A DNA stretch of 64,000 nucleotides from the NCBI GenBank assembly GCA_011174825.1, contig DUEZ01000063.1, positions 1 to 64,000 on the forward strand, in the 5' to 3' direction. The position numbers were made by a program, and so were the translations under genes. This stretch comes from Anaerolineae bacterium. Lineage in GTDB: Bacteria; Chloroflexota; Anaerolineae; Anaerolineales; E44-bin32. Each line of letters begins with the position of its first letter. Position 1 is the stretch's first letter. Shown here in pieces: positions 17,693 through 27,008 of this stretch. A model generated the notes under the pieces. It did not search any database, had not been told where the DNA came from, and worked only from the letters and a program-made list of their open reading frames with translations.

Positions 17693-18122
17693 ATCGCAAA
17701 GGGGGATATAAAAAAAATGGATCTTCACCCAAAAGTGTGGATGATAATAAGGATGTTATGATCAGGGGCAATAAGCCCGAAATGCAATCCACCTGTTCTT
17801 CAAGGTGTATTCATCCAGGTCATGCATGCCATTGAGGCTGCTCTTCATCGTCTTGCCTGAAGTGGAACCGTTATGGAACGATGACTCGTAGCGACGCCCT
17901 GGTAGGGCGTCGTTGAGATGCGAAAGCTTTAGACCTTTGTGTGATTTCCGCTGATCGCAGATGAGTTGGACGCCCCAGCGGGGCGTCCCTACGATTATTC
18001 TGAGGATGCGATGGCTTGTGCATGCATTGCCATGGTTATGTTCTCTGATTTAATGTTTAAACGAATTGGAGCGGGTCTATGGGTCCGCTCCAGGTGTTTT
18101 CTTATGATGATCGAGTGTGATC
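17693..18122. other. Convergent intergenic region with small hairpins, no gene
   Basis: The gap separates the helicase (+) and the ABC permease (-). It holds three hairpins: CGACGCCCT-GGT-AGGGCGTCG at 17892-17912, GGACGCCCCAGCGGGGCGTCC (one arm pair) near 17968-17988, and GGAGCGG...CCGCTCC at 18068-18091. The first two are related GACGCCC palindromes. The last is followed by GGTGTTTTCTT and could stop transcription from the left. No coding sequence is credible. Confidence 0.5.
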
Positions 18123-19214
18123 TCACTCCCAACGCCATAGTTTAACCGCCAGGATGAACAACACCACCAACCAACCTCCAAGCACTGCAAAGTCCAAACC
18201 TATAGGGTGCATTGCCGTTGCGCCCACCATACTCTGTCGCAGCAGGTCGCTTAAGTAGGTGAGCGGTAACGCGCTCATGATTGGTTTGAACAAATCCGGT
18301 AGCATCTCAACCATGAAGATGCTCCCAGAAAGCATCATCATAGGAAAATTAATCAACTGAGAGATCGCCATCACGCTTTCGGTAGAGCGCCCCAACCCGG
18401 CGAGCACATATCCGAGGCTGACAAACACCAGTGTGCCCAGCACAATCGCGCCAATGAAGGGCGGCCAGGAGATCACACCCACACCGAAGCCGAAGTACCC
18501 AACGAGGAGAAAAACTGGGGCTTGCAATAACCCAACCGTAACTCGCCAGCTCACCTCCGCTGTCAGGATCGTAAGTCGGGAGACCGGGGTCACACCGATG
18601 CGCCGCAGGATTTGCGTCTCACGCTGGGAAACGATGGGCTGAGCGGTACCAAAGATCCCCAACCAGAGTAGCGCCACGCCCAGCATCCCGGGCATGAAGA
18701 AATCGATCGAGCGAGTGGGTTTCGTCTGAACAGGCTGTGGGGCCATCTCAAGAATGGGCGGTGAACCGCTCAGCGCCAGATTGATCTCATTCAAGAGGGT
18801 GCGTACGATACTGACCGCGAAATCTGCGGAGGTGGGATTGGCGGTGTCATAAAAAACTTCAATCAGCGCGCTCTGACCATTCATCACGGACTGGCTCAGA
18901 TTCTCAGGCAAGACGAGAAGCGCGTGCAGATCACCGCGCTTGAGGATCGTCATCAACTCCTCACGCTCGCCTGTGAATACGTTGTAGCCACCTTTTGCTT
19001 CCGGTGCATCCAGATTCATCACAATTTGAGCTCCCATTGGACCAAGATCTTCATTCGCGAGACCTAATTGAAGCGTGAAACTACCTCCCTCTGAGAACAC
19101 CAATCCGAAGAAAACCCCGAATACCACCGGTAACAACAATACGAAAAGTACCGCTGACCGATCGCGTAGGAACTCGCGCGCTTGTGCCAGATATAACGCC
19201 GTAATCGCTTTCAT
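18123..19214 (-). CDS. ABC-2 type transporter permease
   Basis: The 363-residue membrane protein has an N-terminal hydrophobic segment (about 20-40), a large external domain to about residue 170, then a cluster of five or six transmembrane helices to the C-terminus. This is the DrrB/YhhJ-like ABC-2 membrane layout. Its ATG overlaps the stop of the ATPase gene by four bases, so the two form one exporter. Divergent to them is a two-component system, the usual arrangement for envelope-stress or antibiotic-response exporters. The substrate is not identifiable. Confidence 0.88.
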   Translation of the reverse strand: MKAITALYLAQAREFLRDRSAVLFVLLLPVVFGVFFGLVFSEGGSFTLQLGLANEDLGPMGAQIVMNLDAPEAKGGYNVFTGEREELMTILKRGDLHALLVLPENLSQSVMNGQSALIEVFYDTANPTSADFAVSIVRTLLNEINLALSGSPPILEMAPQPVQTKPTRSIDFFMPGMLGVALLWLGIFGTAQPIVSQRETQILRRIGVTPVSRLTILTAEVSWRVTVGLLQAPVFLLVGYFGFGVGVISWPPFIGAIVLGTLVFVSLGYVLAGLGRSTESVMAISQLINFPMMMLSGSIFMVEMLPDLFKPIMSALPLTYLSDLLRQSMVGATAMHPIGLDFAVLGGWLVVLFILAVKLWRWE

Positions 19215-20134
19215 CCTCGTATCCTCCTACCGGTCAACTTCAGGAATACGTCTTCCAGCGTCGCTTGCCGTACGGTCATGTCCTTGAAGGTCAGGGTATC
19301 CTGTTTCGCCATCTCTAAGAGACCAGACATTGTGTGTGGGACATCGCTGGAGTAAAGCGTCACCCGTCCATTTTCGTGCAAAGTATGCTTCACCCCAGGG
19401 AGTGCCTTTAGTTGCTCACGTGGCACCCTGCCCAGGGCGACAAAATCGATCGCCGTTTCCTTGAAGTACTTATTGATCAAACGTGAGGGGTGGTCGAGCT
19501 CGATGATGCGGCCATGATCCATGATCGCCACTCGGTCGCAGAGCTGTTCGGCTTCCTCCATGTAGTGGGTGGTGAGCATGATCGTTTTTCCCCTCTCTTT
19601 GAGACCGCGGATCACGTCCCAAAGTCTGCGGCGTGCTTGTGGATCAAGACCAGTCGTTGGTTCATCGAGGAAGATCAGATCAGGATCGTTGATCAACGCC
19701 AACGCCACTGCTAATCTCTGTTTTTGGCCACCGGATAGGGCTTTGGTGGCTGTCTTCGCCTCTTCGAGAAGGCTCACATGATTCAGAATCTCATCTGCTG
19801 GTAGTGATCGCGGGAACAGACCTGCGAACAGCTCCACCTGCTCCCGAACTTTTAGCTGCTTCAATAGACCCGTGGTCTGTAGCTGTACACCGAGACGGGC
19901 TCGAACCTGATCGTTGTTCGCACCGTGACTCACTCCTAGGAGAGATATTTGACCACCATCAGCTTCGCGCAAACCGAGCAGGCATTCCACGGTTGTGGTT
20001 TTTCCGGCCCCGTTTGGGCCGAGCAGGCCAAAGACCTCACCTTGGTTTACGGTGAAGCTAACCCCATCGACAGCGACGGTTTCGCCATATTGCTTCCGGA
20101 GATCAAACACCTCAATCGCTTTGCCTTCGTTCAC
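19211..20134 (-). CDS. ABC transporter ATP-binding protein (DrrA/CcmA-like)
   Basis: The 307-residue ATPase has Walker A GLLGPNGAGKTTT, signature LSGGQKQRLAVALAL, Walker B DLIFLDEPTTGLDP and switch His in MLTTHYMEEAEQLC. About 90 residues at the C-terminus form an accessory domain typical of DrrA-like exporters. It energises the ABC-2 permease encoded immediately downstream. The start faces the histidine kinase gene across a 292-base region holding GTACG palindromes. Confidence 0.92.
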   Translation of the reverse strand: MNEGKAIEVFDLRKQYGETVAVDGVSFTVNQGEVFGLLGPNGAGKTTTVECLLGLREADGGQISLLGVSHGANNDQVRARLGVQLQTTGLLKQLKVREQVELFAGLFPRSLPADEILNHVSLLEEAKTATKALSGGQKQRLAVALALINDPDLIFLDEPTTGLDPQARRRLWDVIRGLKERGKTIMLTTHYMEEAEQLCDRVAIMDHGRIIELDHPSRLINKYFKETAIDFVALGRVPREQLKALPGVKHTLHENGRVTLYSSDVPHTMSGLLEMAKQDTLTFKDMTVRQATLEDVFLKLTGRRIRG

Positions 20135-20265
20135 TGTATTCTCTCCCTATCCTGTGGGCGAGGAGGGTATCTCATCGAAGCCCTCTTTACCCCCAAGTTA
20201 TCTACGCTATCAGTTTAGCGTTTAGGAGTAGAGCCGACATCGGGCAACTGAGCTATATCCACCTT

Positions 20266-20298
20266 GTACGTTCGTACATTGTCCGTGCGTACGGTACG
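20266..20298. promoter_or_regulatory. Two GTACG palindromes in the divergent promoter region (candidate operator)
   Basis: GTACG-TT-CGTAC at 20266-20277 and CGTAC-G-GTACG at 20288-20298 are both perfect palindromes. The second covers the expected -35 position of the TATAAT box at 20317. Such paired sites next to a NarL-type regulator gene and a divergent exporter suggest binding of that regulator. This is inference. Confidence 0.5.
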
Positions 20299-20322
20299 TT
20301 CAGCTTGTAAAAGCAATATAAT
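20294..20322 (+). promoter_or_regulatory. Candidate promoter of the two-component operon
   Basis: TATAAT is at 20317-20322. The -35 position (20294-20299, GTACGT) is poor, as expected for an activator-dependent promoter, and it overlaps the second GTACG palindrome. The kinase starts at 20427. Confidence 0.45.
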
Positions 20323-20426
20323 GAGTGCACAAAGAAAACAGCGAGGAGAAGGGTGGGGATGTGGGGGCGTGGGCGCAGCTCACACCTTTCAGTGGTTTCT
20401 ATAGTGAGAACTGAGAAGAGCCAGCA

Positions 20427-21674
20427 ATGAGAACATTCTTTTTTCGGAAGTCGACTTCTGACAAGGACCTTCAAGTATTTCAAGAGGAACTGCGCGGGAC
20501 CCGCCCTTTCTTCCTAATCTTCAGCTTTGTGCTGATCGCGATGTATATGTTCGCGTTCTATTCCGACCGTACGCTGCTCAGACCGACAAAGCTGATCCCC
20601 CTCATTCTCTTGGGGATCTTCCATGGGGCGCTCTACTGGTTCAGCCCTCATCTGACCTTCGACCGTCGTTGGATGGTGCCCTATTTCTTGGTGCAGGGCA
20701 TCATTCTCTTTACCATCAACCTGATTGCACAAAACCAAGGGATATTATTGGGGCTCTATCTTGCCCTGAGTGGTGCAGCGGTTGGGATCATCGAAGATAT
20801 TCGCAAGGGAATCATTCCTGTGGCGGCCTATGCGATCCTGGCCAGCGTAAACCAGGTGCTGGCTTGGGGATGGGGGTCGCTTTTTGGATGGTGGATTTTA
20901 TTCGGTCCGATGATGTTCTTTGTCGTGGTTTACGTGGTCATGTTCACTCGCGAAACGCAATCCCGTAGGCGCACTCAGCTGCTCCTGAAGGAGCTTGAGG
21001 CTGCCCATCAACAGCTTGCCGAATACGCCACCAAAGTGGAGGACTTAACCCTTTCTGCAGAGAGACAGCGGATGGCGCGCGAACTCCACGATACCTTGGC
21101 TCAGGGCTTGGCGGGTCTCATCCTACAGCTTGAGGCGGTCGATTCTCACCTGGGGCAAGATCATCCCGATCAGGCGCAAGACATTGTCCACCAGGCGATG
21201 GGACGGGCGCGTGTGACCCTAGCCGATGCTCGAAGCGCCATCCAAGATCTTCGCGATGGTACACCCTCCGTTGATAACCTGAGTGATGCCGTTCGCCAGG
21301 AAGTGGAGCGTTTTACGACCGCCACCGGCATCCCCTGTGAGCTCGAGCTATCGCCCCCGAAGGAAATCCCCATATCTGTTCATGAGCACGCGAGGCGGGC
21401 GGTGGCAGAGGGGTTGACCAACATCGCCCGCCATGCCCAAGCGAACAACGTCTGGTTGAAACTTGGGGAAAGCGAGGGGATGCTTGAAATCGCATTGCGC
21501 GATGACGGGATAGGTTTCGATCCAACCGTTAAGTTGGGTGGACATTATGGTTTAGTGGGGTTGCGCGAACGGGCGCGCTTGGCCGGAGGATCGCTGGAGT
21601 TGATCAGCGAACATGGCGCAGGCACGACGTTGACCCTGGTCTTACCGCTTGAGGATCAAGGAGCCGAGTCATGA
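20427..21674 (+). CDS. Sensor histidine kinase, NarL/LiaS type
   Basis: The 415-residue protein has about six transmembrane helices between residues 28 and 175, then a short coiled coil and a HisKA_3 domain with phospho-acceptor H221 in RQRMARELHDTLAQG. The C-terminal HATPase has DDGIGFDP and GLVGLRERARLAGG. There is no large external sensor domain, so it is an intramembrane-sensing kinase like LiaS or VraS. It overlaps the response regulator gene by four bases (ATGA). It probably senses membrane perturbation or the exporter encoded divergently. Confidence 0.9.
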   Translation: MRTFFFRKSTSDKDLQVFQEELRGTRPFFLIFSFVLIAMYMFAFYSDRTLLRPTKLIPLILLGIFHGALYWFSPHLTFDRRWMVPYFLVQGIILFTINLIAQNQGILLGLYLALSGAAVGIIEDIRKGIIPVAAYAILASVNQVLAWGWGSLFGWWILFGPMMFFVVVYVVMFTRETQSRRRTQLLLKELEAAHQQLAEYATKVEDLTLSAERQRMARELHDTLAQGLAGLILQLEAVDSHLGQDHPDQAQDIVHQAMGRARVTLADARSAIQDLRDGTPSVDNLSDAVRQEVERFTTATGIPCELELSPPKEIPISVHEHARRAVAEGLTNIARHAQANNVWLKLGESEGMLEIALRDDGIGFDPTVKLGGHYGLVGLRERARLAGGSLELISEHGAGTTLTLVLPLEDQGAES

Positions 21675-22348
21675 TCGATCCGATCCGGGTCCTGATCGCC
21701 GACGATCATCAAGTCGTGCGCGAAGGGCTGCGCATGATACTGGAGGCAGAAGAGGGCTTTCAGGTGGTGGGTGAGGCCGCCGATGGGGTCGAAGCTGTAG
21801 AGCTGGCCGGGCAGTCGCAACCCCAAGTGATCTTAATGGACCTGCGTATGCCTCGGATGGATGGGTTGGAAGCGATTGAACGCATTCGTGCTCAATGGCC
21901 GCAAGTGGCGATCGTCATTTTGACAACTTACGACGAGGATGACTTGATGGTGCGCGGTTTGCGAGCGGGGGCGCTTGGTTACCTGCTCAAGGACACCAGC
22001 CGCCAGGAACTTTTTAATTGCCTTAGAGCGGCCGCCCGCGGCGATGCGTTGCTCAAACCAGAGATGATCGCTCGTGTACTGTCATCAGCGCCAGAGAGTC
22101 CGGCCGGGAGGAGGCATCGGGAACCGCATGAGATCAGCCTGACCGAGCGTGAACTGGAAGTGCTTGAAGGTGCAGCGCAGGGAGAGCGCAACAAGGAAAT
22201 CGCCGCAAGACTGGGGATCACCGAGCGTACTGTTAAGGCCCATCTGACCAGTATTTACAACAAGTTGGGCGTAGACTCGCGCGCCTCAGCGGTAGCGGTA
22301 GCAATGCAGAGCGATCTTCTCTCGGGTAATCCCCTTTCATCTGATTAG
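21671..22348 (+). CDS. LuxR/NarL-family response regulator
   Basis: The 225-residue protein has a receiver domain with acceptor D57 (ILMDLRMPRMDGLEA), conserved ILTTYDEDD and K in YLLKD, and a C-terminal LuxR helix-turn-helix (LTERELEVLEGAAQG...NKEIAARLGITERTVKAHL). It is the partner of the kinase encoded just upstream. The likely target is the divergent ABC exporter promoter and its own, through the GTACG palindromes at 20266-20298. Confidence 0.92.
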   Translation: MIDPIRVLIADDHQVVREGLRMILEAEEGFQVVGEAADGVEAVELAGQSQPQVILMDLRMPRMDGLEAIERIRAQWPQVAIVILTTYDEDDLMVRGLRAGALGYLLKDTSRQELFNCLRAAARGDALLKPEMIARVLSSAPESPAGRRHREPHEISLTERELEVLEGAAQGERNKEIAARLGITERTVKAHLTSIYNKLGVDSRASAVAVAMQSDLLSGNPLSSD

Positions 22349-22656
22349 ATATCCTCATCCATTGTTACATTTGACGTCATGGTTATCCGTTTGTTTCTAT
22401 GTTCTATAGTGAGCGGGAGTGCGGGGAGAAAGCGAATGAACTCCTGCTTCACCATGGTGAAGAAAATTTAGTTACCATCGATCACCTCGTGGATGTCGCC
22501 TCCCTCTCAGGGGCAAACTTGCATGCTTGATATGTCGGACGGTGGCCTCATTGGAGCGCTTTCAAAGATAGCTGGGTGTTGGGGTGTATGTCGGTTACAA
22601 TAAAGCTTCACGGTTGTTTTTGATGGACATGTTTTCGACCGCTGGAGGAATATTCG
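22349..22656. other. Intergenic region, no clear feature
   Basis: About 308 bases without a gene. A possible -10 box TACAAT is at 22596-22601, 55 bases before the GTPase start, but no good -35 is found at the right distance. No repeat of the window's families is present. Confidence 0.35.
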
Positions 22657-24426
22657 ATGACTTTTCCACCTCTGCTAGACGATCAGCAGACTCAAATCTG
22701 GGAGGAGGAGCGACAACAAATTCAGCATCTCATCAAGCTTCTCGAGGGCTGGGATGTTGAAACGATCGATCTTGAGCGTCTACGGCAGGCGCAGAACCAA
22801 CTTAGTGAGCTCTTTCTGTTGGTCGTTGTTGGCGAGTTCAATAGTGGCAAATCTGCACTGATCAACGCATTGCTTGGCCACCCCTACCTGAAAGAAGGGG
22901 TGACTCCTACGACAGACCGGATTCACATTCTCCATTATGGAGAACCAGGGCCACCCGAGTTCGCTGGTGACGATACCCGCGTCTTCCGTTTTCCGGTTGA
23001 TTTTTTACGAGAGATACACATCGTCGACACCCCTGGCACCAACGCTGTGCTGCGGCGCCATGAAGCGATCGCCCGCGATTTCGTGCCACGGAGCGATATG
23101 GTGATATTCGTCACCTCGGCCGATCGATCCTTTACCGAGAGTGAGAGAAATTTCTTGGAACATATCCGTCAGTGGGGCAAGAAGATCATCTTTGTGATCA
23201 ACAAGGCCGATATTCTTGCGTCCACCGAAGACGCCGATGAGATCCTGAGCTTTGTAAAGGATCAGGCCCATCGCTTGTTGGATTTTGATCCGACTGTCTT
23301 TATGCTCTCCGCACGCCAGGCGTTGCGCCAAGTGGTGGAAAATAATTTGGAACCGGTTGACGGACAAACTGACGGTTTCCATGCGTTCCGTGGATACTTG
23401 ATGGACAGCCTCGGTCAGGAGAATCGCATTCGGCTCAAACTTCTCAACCCTCTTGGCGTAGCCCTCAAGATCTCCCGCCAGTATCAAGCTTTGGCCGAAC
23501 AGCGCCTTCATGTTTTGACCGAAGACACTCAGGCGCTGCGGAAAGTTGATCGCCAGATCGAACTTTATGAGCAGGACACACAATCGGAGTTCGAGCGCCA
23601 TCTTGCTCGCATTGAGACGGAATTGTTGGAGATGCGTCTGCGGGGTGAAGAGTTCCTCGACGATCGTATGCGTTTGTTGAAGATCCGCACCATGCTTCGC
23701 GGAGATCATATGCGGCAGTCCTTTGAGCGCGAGGTTGTTGCAGACGCCCCGGAACGAATCGAAAGCCATATCCAGGAAATCATTGATTGGCTTGTGGAGC
23801 GGGATTTACGCCAATGGCGCCTGACGGCCAATGAACTGAATCGGCGACGCGAGACCGAAACGCTGCAAGATGCGGCTCGTGAGGCTTCCGATGGTTTCGT
23901 TTATAACCGTCGTCAACTTTTAGACAATCTCGGTGTGCGCGCGGAGCAGGTGATCGGGGGCTATGACCGCAAAGGCGAGGCGGCTCGTTTGGCAATGACC
24001 ATTCAGGAATCGGTGGCAATGGTGGGCTTGGTTGAAGTGAGTGCGATCGGGTTGGGTCTGCTGCTCAAGGCGCTGCTCGTGGGAGCTTCGGCCGACGCCA
24101 CAGGTTTGTTAGCAGCGGGAGTTTTAGGTATTTTGGGGCTCGCCATCCTCCCCTACCGCCGTGGTGTAGCCAAGCGAGAGTTGCGCAAAAAGATGGCGGA
24201 TCTCCGGGATCGCCTGACCCACGTTCTTCGGGAAAGTTTCATGCGTGAACTTGAGCAATCCGCAAGCCGGATCCGAGAGGCGATCGCCCCGTACCGGCGC
24301 TTCGTTCTCAGCGAGGAGACGAGCTTGAAACACATCGCTCAAGGATTGGACGCGGTTGAAGGGCGATTGCTAGATCTTGAATCCACACTCAAAGCAGGAG
24401 AAGAGGTTCAAGCCGTGGAGTCGTAG
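22657..24426 (+). CDS. Dynamin-like GTPase with C-terminal membrane segment
   Basis: The 589-residue protein has a dynamin-type GTPase domain: G1 GEFNSGKS (59-66), G2 TPTTD, G3 DTPG (124-127) and G4 NKAD (182-185). A long helical region follows (about 260-450), then a hydrophobic hairpin at about 452-500 (GLVEVSAIGLGLLLKALLVG...LLAAGVLGILGLAILPY), and a final helical segment. This is the BDLP/DynA layout, in which GTP hydrolysis remodels or protects membranes. Most bacterial dynamins come in pairs, but this gene is alone and no partner is visible within the window. Confidence 0.87.
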   Translation: MTFPPLLDDQQTQIWEEERQQIQHLIKLLEGWDVETIDLERLRQAQNQLSELFLLVVVGEFNSGKSALINALLGHPYLKEGVTPTTDRIHILHYGEPGPPEFAGDDTRVFRFPVDFLREIHIVDTPGTNAVLRRHEAIARDFVPRSDMVIFVTSADRSFTESERNFLEHIRQWGKKIIFVINKADILASTEDADEILSFVKDQAHRLLDFDPTVFMLSARQALRQVVENNLEPVDGQTDGFHAFRGYLMDSLGQENRIRLKLLNPLGVALKISRQYQALAEQRLHVLTEDTQALRKVDRQIELYEQDTQSEFERHLARIETELLEMRLRGEEFLDDRMRLLKIRTMLRGDHMRQSFEREVVADAPERIESHIQEIIDWLVERDLRQWRLTANELNRRRETETLQDAAREASDGFVYNRRQLLDNLGVRAEQVIGGYDRKGEAARLAMTIQESVAMVGLVEVSAIGLGLLLKALLVGASADATGLLAAGVLGILGLAILPYRRGVAKRELRKKMADLRDRLTHVLRESFMRELEQSASRIREAIAPYRRFVLSEETSLKHIAQGLDAVEGRLLDLESTLKAGEEVQAVES

Positions 24427-24641
24427 GTTGTACCGCAGCAGTGGATTCGGTACGAACCCTTAACCGAGATCCTCTTCTTGTCTCCTTCTGTCAACAATCC
24501 TCGTGTTAAACCGCATCGGTTTGGAGACGTTCGCATATCCCGCGAGCCCCCCCACGGCATTAGCAGCAAGGGATATGCATCGGAATGGGCTTGTTCCCTG
24601 GGCTTGCCCGCAACCGAACCCCTTCCCGTTTATGAATAAAT

Positions 24642-24872
24642 TTATTCCTCAACTGCCAGACAGGTTATCGTATCCAACACGCCTGGAATGGGCTGGATTG
24701 CCGTAGCGATAATATTACCGATGGTTTTTACATCCTGTGCTTCGACGACCGCGATCGCGTCGTACGGTCCAAAGGTCATATTCGCTTCGCGAACTCCCTC
24801 GACGCGGCGAAGCTGACGTATAACTTCACGGATGTCCCCTGTGCGGATGTGGATCAAAATATAGGCTTTCAT
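24642..24872 (-). CDS. Stand-alone Lrp/AsnC ligand-binding (RAM) domain protein
   Basis: The 76-residue protein MKAYILIHIRTGDIREVIRQ is the beta-alpha-beta-beta-alpha-beta ligand-binding domain of Lrp/AsnC regulators (VEGVREANMTFGPYDAIAVVEA), without any DNA-binding helix-turn-helix. Such free domains bind small molecules, often amino acids, and may assemble with other proteins. It starts 10 bases after the stop of the FNT channel gene, so the two are co-transcribed; a role in gating or sensing for the channel is inferred only. A longer start within the channel gene was rejected. Confidence 0.8.
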   Translation of the reverse strand: MKAYILIHIRTGDIREVIRQLRRVEGVREANMTFGPYDAIAVVEAQDVKTIGNIIATAIQPIPGVLDTITCLAVEE

Positions 24873-24882
24873 GGGTTTAACC

Positions 24883-25731
24883 TCATGACTCAGTTTGGGT
24901 TTGACGCAAGAAGACGGCCCAGTAGACCGCGGCAACGAAGAGCGAGCCGCCAATGATGTTGCCGAGAGTGACTGGAAGTAGATTCTTTAGCAGGAATGTG
25001 CTCCACGTCAGACCGGATACATCGAGCCCTAATGTGGCGACAAAAGTTGGATCGAAGTTCTTGATGAGCAACCCGATGGGGATGAAATACATGTTGGCAA
25101 TACTGTGCTCGAAACCAGCGGCAACGAAAGCCGTTATGGGGAAGATGATGGCTGCAATTTTGTCGATGGTGCTGCGAGCGCTGAAGGTCAGCCACACGGC
25201 CAAGCAAACAAGGATGTTACACAGTGTACCGAGGAAAACCGCCTGTATCCATCCGAGACCGACTTTTCCAGTGGCAATTCCCAGAGCGGTTGCACCGACC
25301 GCGCCTCCGCTGAACAGATATTGCCTGCTGAAGAAGATCATGATCGCGGTTCCGACTGAGCCGACGAAGTTCCCGGCGTACACGATGGCCCAAATCCATA
25401 AGAGCGCACGCGTAGAGACTTTGCCACTGGCCCAGGCCATTACGATCAAGTTGTTACCGGTGAACAACTCCGCCCCACCAACAATGACCAAGACCAGACC
25501 CAAACAGAATCCCAGGCCAATCAACAATTTGGCAACACCGTAGGGCAAAGTGGTGGATCCGGCGGCAATGGTGGTGGCGAATACGGCGCCGAGGGCGATG
25601 AATGCTCCCGCAAGTACCGCTAAGATGAAGGTGGTTAATACGGGTGCCTCCGCCTTACGAACGCCAATGTACTCCGCTCGGCGCGCCATTTCCGGCGGCA
25701 ATAAAGCATCGATTCTAAGTTCATCTGTCAT
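24883..25731 (-). CDS. Formate/nitrite transporter (FNT/FocA) family channel
   Basis: The 282-residue protein has six transmembrane helices and FNT hallmarks: GGAELFTGNNL in the first half, LCNILVCLAVWLTF, and AGFEHSIANMYFIPIGL in the fourth-fifth helix region, where the central pore histidine lies. FNT pentamers pass formate, nitrite, hydrosulfide or lactate. The start has AAAGGGG upstream. It is followed by the small Lrp-like ligand-binding protein in one operon. No formate or nitrite enzyme is adjacent, so the ion is not determined. Confidence 0.92.
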   Translation of the reverse strand: MTDELRIDALLPPEMARRAEYIGVRKAEAPVLTTFILAVLAGAFIALGAVFATTIAAGSTTLPYGVAKLLIGLGFCLGLVLVIVGGAELFTGNNLIVMAWASGKVSTRALLWIWAIVYAGNFVGSVGTAIMIFFSRQYLFSGGAVGATALGIATGKVGLGWIQAVFLGTLCNILVCLAVWLTFSARSTIDKIAAIIFPITAFVAAGFEHSIANMYFIPIGLLIKNFDPTFVATLGLDVSGLTWSTFLLKNLLPVTLGNIIGGSLFVAAVYWAVFLRQTQTES

Positions 25732-25863
25732 GATATATCACCCCTTTAAAATATGAGATATGTTGGTTCATATGTATCCTACACCTCATGAGCGAGGGTG
25801 GAAGACAACTCATTTTTATGGTTGAAGGCTGTTAAGCGCAGTCTATTCGATGGACTCAGGTTC

Positions 25864-26814
25864 TCAGCGGCTGTGGGATAACGTGAGCAGGATGGCTGAT
25901 GCCAAGACAAGCCCTATACCCACACCTTGCAGCAGGATGAGGCGTTCGCCGAGTAGCACCATTGCCAACAGGACGGTAAAGGCTGGTTCAAGGGTACTAA
26001 GTAAAGATGCCGCTGTCGGACCAATGCGCGCCATACCAGCCAAAAATGTACTAAGGGGGAGGATCGTGCTGAAGATGATCATCATCAGTAGGATCCCCAC
26101 CCCTGTGGAGGACAGGTTGAAATCCAGCGTGCCGGTGAGCCATCCAACGAGGCCAAAGCTCACAGCTGCGCCCGCGAAAATCCATGCTGTACTGACCCAC
26201 GCTCCAACCTCTCGGATGAGGCGATCGCTGCTGAGCACAAACGCCGCATAGAGTATGGCCGAGCCAAGCACCATCGTCATGCCAAGAATGGTGTTGTCAC
26301 CCAACAGGCTGATGGCGGTCGAAGAGTCTAAACCTGCCGTCAAGAAAACCCCGACCACGGCCATCAATATGGCCACCCACTCTCGCCGCACAGGAGGGAT
26401 GCGGGAGATCCTCCACTGCGATAGAGACACGAAGACGGGGTAGATGAAGAGAATAGGTGACGCCAAGGAAGCTGGAATACGCTGGAGAGCTCCGAAGAAT
26501 AGCGCTGTGCCTCCTGCATAGCCAACTGCACCAATGAGAAATAGGAGCATAGAAAGGCGCCTGCCTGGATAGATCACTCGACGATGGAAGAGGGCCATAG
26601 TTGCGAACAAGGCTATCGCAGCCCCACCAAAGCGAAGACTGAGCATATTGGTTAGTGTCAAACCGTTTGCATAACCATATTTTCCTAAGATCGAAATGGA
26701 GCCGTAACTGGCAGCCGATAGTACACATAATCCAGCACCAATCCAGCGGGGCTCTTTAGCACGAGCAGGATGTGGCGTGGTAGATTGCATAGAGCTTCGG
26801 TTGGTGTTTTGCAT
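25864..26814 (-). CDS. EamA/DMT-superfamily transporter
   Basis: The 316-residue protein has ten predicted transmembrane helices in two EamA repeats, each ending with a GE-rich membrane boundary; the second repeat includes LLSTLEPAFTVLLAMVLLGERL, the typical repeat-2 motif. EamA proteins export or import metabolites and amino acids. No ribosome-binding site is obvious at 26814; an alternative Met lies eight codons later. The gene stands alone, and its substrate cannot be predicted. Confidence 0.87.
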   Translation of the reverse strand: MQNTNRSSMQSTTPHPARAKEPRWIGAGLCVLSAASYGSISILGKYGYANGLTLTNMLSLRFGGAAIALFATMALFHRRVIYPGRRLSMLLFLIGAVGYAGGTALFFGALQRIPASLASPILFIYPVFVSLSQWRISRIPPVRREWVAILMAVVGVFLTAGLDSSTAISLLGDNTILGMTMVLGSAILYAAFVLSSDRLIREVGAWVSTAWIFAGAAVSFGLVGWLTGTLDFNLSSTGVGILLMMIIFSTILPLSTFLAGMARIGPTAASLLSTLEPAFTVLLAMVLLGERLILLQGVGIGLVLASAILLTLSHSR

Positions 26815-27008
26815 GGAATTGCTCAGCTTAAGCCAAGTTGTGGCGTAAGGCGAATCGTTTTTATGACTGAGCGATGGTCTTGATCAAGTTCGGCGCTCGA
26901 TGGGTGATGCGGGTAAGTATACTTAGTGTGTCTCACTTTGGGAATACAGGCCTTGGTTTTGGATGTGAAAAATCCGCGGTAGAATGTTGATCGAGCTTGG
27001 AGTCGATA

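Noticed and set aside
23005-23769. 254-residue open frame antisense to the dynamin-like gene
   Set aside because: The sense frame has complete GTPase motifs; the antisense frame has none and no ribosome-binding site.
24953-25543. 196-residue open frame antisense to the FNT gene
   Set aside because: It is a shadow of the hydrophobic FNT codons and has no start signal or known domain.
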